Source of the DNA: an uncultured Lachnospiraceae bacterium
GTDB taxonomy: Bacteria; Bacillota; Clostridia; Lachnospirales; Lachnospiraceae
Assembly (NCBI GenBank): GCA_905201915.1
Contig: CAJKQE010000073.1
Location: forward strand, 1-11,229
Direction: 5' to 3'
DNA: 11,229 nucleotides
Shown here: positions 7,981-11,229 of the stretch, piece by piece
How the letters are laid out: each line of letters begins with the position of its first letter
How positions within the stretch are numbered: position 1 is the stretch's first letter
Program-made: the position numbers and the translations under genes
Notes under the pieces: generated by a model
Told to the model about the DNA's origin: nothing
What the model saw: the letters and a program-made list of their open reading frames with translations, nothing else
The model's database searches: none

Positions 7981-8748
7981 ATGAAAGAAATTTTAAAATT
8001 AGACCATATTCAAAAATTTTATGGAAATGAAGGCAATGTAACAAAAGCGATTCAGGATATTGATTTTTCTGTGCAGGAAGGCGAGTTTTTAGGCATTATG
8101 GGTGCATCAGGCTCAGGAAAAACAACGATGCTGAACTGCATTTCTACCATAGATACGGTAAGCGCAGGGCATATTTATTTGGATGGTACAGATGTAACGG
8201 AGATAAAAGAAAAGGCGATTGCAAAGTTTCGGAGAGAAAATCTGGGATTTATTTTCCAAGATTTTAACCTGCTGGATACTTTAACCATTAGTGAGAATAT
8301 TGCTCTGGCTCTGACGATTAACCACATTCCGGTCAGGGAAATAGAACCGAGAGTGGAAGAGATTGCAAGAAGTCTGAATATTGCCGATATTTTGGACAAA
8401 TATCCATATCAGGTTTCCAGTGGACAGAAGCAGAGATGTGCTTGTGCCAGAGCAATTATCAATCACCCGAAGCTGATTTTGGCGGATGAACCGACAGGGG
8501 CCTTGGACAGCCACTCATCTCAGATGCTGCTGTCTACCATGCAGAGTATGAATGAGAATCTGGGGGCAACCATTCTGATGGTTACACATGATGCATTTTC
8601 GGCAAGCTATGCCAATCGTATTTTATTTTTACGTGACGGTGTAATCTTCACTGAAATCTTAAAAGGCAGGGACACCCGTAAGGTATTTTTTGATAAAATC
8701 CTGAATGTTCTTACTATGATGGGAGGCGGGGTAAGTGATGTATATTAA
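7981..8748 (+). CDS. ABC transporter ATP-binding protein, BceA type, 255 aa
   Basis: This is the cytoplasmic ATPase of a BceAB-type peptide-detoxifying and sensing transporter. Motifs are Walker A GASGSGKTT (residues 41-49), Q-loop Q93, signature VSSGQ (145-149), Walker B LILADE (165-170) with catalytic E170, D-loop ALDS (174-177) and H-loop H203. The signature has serine in place of the usual first glycine of SGGQ, with the key second glycine kept. The C-terminal extension after the H-loop, including DTRKVFFDKILNVL, is typical of BceA-like proteins. The start is the ATG 4 nt after GAGGTGAG (7969-7976). The frame is open further upstream, but that extension covers the promoter. The stop lies inside the permease gene (11-nt overlap), showing tight coupling. 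The position directly after the regulator and kinase is the standard Bce module order. Confidence 0.95.
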   Translation: MKEILKLDHIQKFYGNEGNVTKAIQDIDFSVQEGEFLGIMGASGSGKTTMLNCISTIDTVSAGHIYLDGTDVTEIKEKAIAKFRRENLGFIFQDFNLLDTLTISENIALALTINHIPVREIEPRVEEIARSLNIADILDKYPYQVSSGQKQRCACARAIINHPKLILADEPTGALDSHSSQMLLSTMQSMNENLGATILMVTHDAFSASYANRILFLRDGVIFTEILKGRDTRKVFFDKILNVLTMMGGGVSDVY

Positions 8749-10708
8749 GCTCGCAATACAAAATATGAAAAAAAGTATACGAAATTATGTAATCTATTTT
8801 GTTACCATTACTCTGACTGCTGCCATGATGTATTCCTTTCTTGCGCTTGGATTTTCAAAAGACGTCCTTTCTATGTCTGAAAATATGTCCATGCTGACAT
8901 CAGGCATATTGGGAATGTCCGTTCTTGTAGCATTGATTGCATCTTTTGTGATCAGCTATGCAATACGCTTTATGCTGGAACAAAGGAAAAAGGAATTCGC
9001 CACCTATGAATTACTGGGAATGGAAACCTCAAATATTCAAAAACTATTTTTCATTGAAAATGGTGTGATTGGAATGGCTGCATTTTTTATAGGAACTTTT
9101 TCAGGAATTGGACTTTCTGGAGTGTTGGTGCAGATTATCAACCATATTTTTGAGATGCCGCATACCTATCGTATTTCCTTTTCCATAAAGGCTTTTGCAA
9201 CAGCTTTTATACTTTTTATGCTCATGTACAGTATCGGAATATTGCGTGCAGCAAAGGTTATCCGTAAACGTAAAATTGTAGATATGCTCTATGATCATCA
9301 GAAAAACGAAAATGGAAAGAAGCATTCTGTAAGATTTCATATTACGCTGATTATTCTGTCAATATTATGTATCCTTACTGGAGGCTGTCTGTTGGCAAAG
9401 GGAATGTCTGTTCAAACAAATATATTCTACGTTTGGATGATTGGCGCTGTAATTTTATCAGCAATAGGAATATACGAAATGTATCGTAATTTACCAGTAT
9501 TGCTGTTAAGACTTTTGAATAAAAGTAAACGTAGAAGATATAAGGACATCAACCTATTTTATTTGGGACAGATTGGAAGAAAAGTAGATTCTGCCGGAAA
9601 GCTTATGGCAGTCATCGCAATCCTTTTAACGGTATCCCTGAGTACGATGTTTGCAGGTCTTTCTACGGGAGCAGGATATAAGGCGAATATGGAGGCTTAT
9701 TATCCGTATGATGCGGGTGTTGCTCTGGATGCTCCATTGACGAAAGAATGCCTACAGCCAATGGTAGAATTTACGAAGCGGCAATGTAGCGTAGAAGATG
9801 AACTGATTTATTATCTTTATGCAACAGATGCTTATCCGGTGGAAGCATTAGCGTTGTCTGATTATAATCATTTACGTTGTATGCTTGGGTTAAAATCTGT
9901 AAGTTTGTCTTCAAATGAATTTTTTATTCATTGTGATACATGGAATTATGTAGAGAAAATTCAAAAAGCGTTAGAGCAAAAAAGCGAAATTCTGTTAGCA
10001 GGCAGTGTTCTTGGAATTGCAGAAACAGCAATTTATACAGAACCGATGGAACAATATCAAATGGCAGGCACAAGAGGATACATTCTGGTAGTGCCTGATC
10101 AAGTGGCAACCCAGCTTTCCGGTGAAAAAATTCGTTTGGTAATGAAATTAGAAAATGGAGGATATCCAGAATTAAAACAAGCGCTGAAGAAGTTTTTGCA
10201 TGATCCGAATGCATGGACTCCTGTACTTCAGGATGGAAAAGGGTTGCCAGAACAAATAACGATGGGCGTAACTGTAAAAGCATGGGGGATTGAAAACTCT
10301 TTAACTGGATTTGCAGCAATTTCTTTTTGCGGCTTATATTTGAGCATTATTTTTATTATTTTATCTTCTACGATATTAGCTTTTGAACAACTTTCAAAAA
10401 TAAACTACAATCGATGTAATTATCAGATCTTGGATAAAATGGGAGTGGCACAAAAAACAAGAAGATGCCTTATAAAAAAAGAGGTAGGGATTTTGTTTTT
10501 CATTCCGGCGATTCTTCCAATGATTATGATGATATTTTTGATTGCAGGAGCAAATAAAGTATTTGGAGAAGCAATTTTGCAGGAAAATCTGTTCTTGACA
10601 TATGGAATTGTTACATTGGCAGTATTTGGCGGAATTTATTTGCTGTATTATTGGTCTACAACCTCCGTTTTTCAATATGCTGTCTTAAAAAAGGAATTTT
10701 ATAAATGA
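8738..10708 (+). CDS. ABC transporter permease, BceB type, 656 aa
   Basis: This is a ten-helix FtsX-family permease that in Bce systems frees the cell-wall target from an antimicrobial peptide and reports transport activity to the kinase. Helices are at about residues 17-38, 56-79, 105-132, 150-170, 200-221, 229-248 and 288-311. Next comes a large extracellular domain of about 205 residues (314-520), then helices at about 527-548, 582-605 and 620-640. The large domain between TM7 and TM8 is the BceB hallmark and is thought to determine peptide specificity. The FtsX stretch EQRKKEFATYELLGM follows TM2. Total length is close to known BceB proteins (about 650). GGGAGG at 8721-8726 could serve the ATG at 8738 (11 nt) or a GTG at 8735 (8 nt). 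ATG is chosen because BceB proteins usually begin MY-K-A. Peptide specificity cannot be read from the sequence. Confidence 0.95.
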   Translation: MYIKLAIQNMKKSIRNYVIYFVTITLTAAMMYSFLALGFSKDVLSMSENMSMLTSGILGMSVLVALIASFVISYAIRFMLEQRKKEFATYELLGMETSNIQKLFFIENGVIGMAAFFIGTFSGIGLSGVLVQIINHIFEMPHTYRISFSIKAFATAFILFMLMYSIGILRAAKVIRKRKIVDMLYDHQKNENGKKHSVRFHITLIILSILCILTGGCLLAKGMSVQTNIFYVWMIGAVILSAIGIYEMYRNLPVLLLRLLNKSKRRRYKDINLFYLGQIGRKVDSAGKLMAVIAILLTVSLSTMFAGLSTGAGYKANMEAYYPYDAGVALDAPLTKECLQPMVEFTKRQCSVEDELIYYLYATDAYPVEALALSDYNHLRCMLGLKSVSLSSNEFFIHCDTWNYVEKIQKALEQKSEILLAGSVLGIAETAIYTEPMEQYQMAGTRGYILVVPDQVATQLSGEKIRLVMKLENGGYPELKQALKKFLHDPNAWTPVLQDGKGLPEQITMGVTVKAWGIENSLTGFAAISFCGLYLSIIFIILSSTILAFEQLSKINYNRCNYQILDKMGVAQKTRRCLIKKEVGILFFIPAILPMIMMIFLIAGANKVFGEAILQENLFLTYGIVTLAVFGGIYLLYYWSTTSVFQYAVLKKEFYK

Positions 10709-10745
10709 AAAACGCAATAAAATACAATATTTTTTAGAGATTAGG

Positions 10746-10774
10746 ACATTTCTGTGACATTTGTGTTTTACAAT
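10746..10774 (+). promoter_or_regulatory. Promoter of the 10803 gene with direct-repeat operator
   Basis: ACATTT at 10746-10751 and 10757-10762, separated by CTGTG, is followed after exactly 6 nt by TACAAT (10769-10774). The preceding TTAGG matches the 3000 site. The ribosome site AAAAGAGGTG (10785-10794) and the ATG at 10803 follow at normal distances. This third occurrence places the partial gene in the same regulon. No terminator is clear between 10709 and 10745, only a weak A/T hairpin. Confidence 0.75.
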
Positions 10775-10802
10775 TAAGCTATAGAAAAGAGGTGTTCTTA
10801 TA

Positions 10803-11229
10803 ATGAAAAGAAAGTATGAAGTTATTGGTATTGTGATCGATACAGAAAAAGAAGCAGAAAAATGTTCATTTTTATCAGCTGTATTGGACTGTAAAATTGA
10901 AAACTTTGCAAAAATTACTGATTTTTTTTGGGGGGGGGGAGATAGAAAGGTAAGTGAATATTTTTCTAATCTTCCCACATTAAAAAATGATCCACTTTCA
11001 ATTCAAGCGATGCTGGAACTTGCAGGTTTGGAAATGAAAGAGAATTGTCGAATAGAAGAATTAACATTGGGAGAGAAAAAATTACTGCTTTTGATAAAAC
11101 TTGTTGCTGATACCTCAAAACAATATATACTTCAAAGTTTATTTCAAGATATGGAAGAAAACGAGGTTCAAAGAGCCGTAAGATTAATAGTAGAAATGTC
11201 AACTTATATGAATGTAATTCTGCTCAGTT
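10803..11229 (+). CDS. Degenerate ABC-ATPase-like protein, partial (cut by window end)
   Basis: I do not recognise a named family. The open frame gives 142 residues and runs off the window. Its layout resembles an ABC ATPase with damaged motifs. EVIGIV followed by KEAEKCSFLSAVL (residues 16-28) lines up with the Walker A region, keeping the lysine (K20) but none of the glycines. ELTLGEKKLLLLIKL (86-100) matches the position of the LSGGQ signature and its helix. YILQS (108-112) sits where Walker B and the catalytic glutamate should be, without either acid. The segment is therefore probably a non-hydrolysing ATPase homologue, partnering a real ATPase or acting as a regulator. The start is supported by AAAAGAGGTG 8 nt upstream and by the shared operator promoter. 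Codons 41-46 (DFFWGG region) contain a T8G10 tract, in frame as given. Downstream partners lie outside the window. Confidence 0.7.
   Translation, partial: MKRKYEVIGIVIDTEKEAEKCSFLSAVLDCKIENFAKITDFFWGGGDRKVSEYFSNLPTLKNDPLSIQAMLELAGLEMKENCRIEELTLGEKKLLLLIKLVADTSKQYILQSLFQDMEENEVQRAVRLIVEMSTYMNVILLS
10922..10939 (+). repeat. T8G10 homopolymer tract inside a coding sequence
   Basis: Eight T (10922-10929) are followed by ten G (10930-10939), encoding ...FF-W-G-G-G. At ten G the frame stays open. Eleven or eight G would place TAG in frame 3 nt past the run, and nine G would give TAA a few codons later. Such a G run is exceptional in this AT-rich sequence and is a classic slippage substrate. A sequencing or assembly length error is the alternative. 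Confidence 0.8.

Noticed and set aside
9924..10319. Minus-strand open frame of about 130 codons
   Set aside because: It lies wholly inside the BceB-type permease gene, has no recognisable domain, and its frame openness follows from the codon use of the opposite strand. The same applies to the minus-strand frames at 772-1122 and 2206-2499.
10724..10736. A/T hairpin AAAATA...TATTTT followed by T residues after the BceB-type gene
   Set aside because: The stem has no G-C pairs and a 3-nt loop, so it is too weak to support as a terminator.
10685..11202. Two minus-strand frames at 10685-10978 and 10966-11202
   Set aside because: They run across the regulon promoter and antisense to the 10803 gene, which has a ribosome site, a promoter and family-like motifs; the minus frames have none of these.

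Overview
The window looks like chromosomal DNA of a low-GC Gram-positive bacterium, most likely a gut-type Clostridia (Lachnospiraceae-like). This is inferred from the AT-rich composition, strong AGGAGG-type ribosome sites, and Bce-type peptide-sensing genes, which are a Firmicutes speciality. All supported genes lie on the + strand. No tRNA, rRNA, CRISPR array or insertion sequence is visible.

Layout: (1) 1-138, the 3' end of an FtsX-type permease whose reading frame is interrupted at the window edge. (2) 280-2937, a large two-domain FtsX/MacB-type permease with its own promoter and no ATPase gene beside it. (3) 3062-6120, an ABC ATPase and a second FtsX/MacB-type permease, ending in a hairpin terminator. 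(4) 6193-7871, an OmpR-family response regulator and a short BceS-type histidine kinase, overlapping by 4 nt. They have their own extended -10 promoter and a terminator that begins inside the kinase stop codon. (5) 7981-10708, a BceA-type ATPase and a 10-TM BceB-type permease. (6) From 10803 to the window end, an incomplete gene that resembles an ABC ATPase but has lost the key residues of every nucleotide-binding motif, and that carries a T8G10 tract in its coding sequence.

The genes read as an antimicrobial-peptide sensing and resistance island. In Bce modules the BceAB-type transporter both detects the peptide and signals to the kinase, which activates the regulator. The most notable feature is a shared promoter architecture. 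Three units (280, 3062 and 10803) carry the same operator, two AyATTT half-sites 11 bp apart, and each is followed after exactly 6 nt by a -10 box. The BceAB promoter carries a related but differently placed element, with a perfect 11-bp tandem repeat and a near match to the BceR consensus. I infer that one OmpR-family regulator, probably the one encoded here, switches on a small regulon of MacB-like transporters, a Bce transporter and a pseudo-ATPase that may be phase-variable.

Several start codons were placed downstream of the longest open frame because the ribosome sites and promoters require it (280, 3062, 6193, 7981, 8738).
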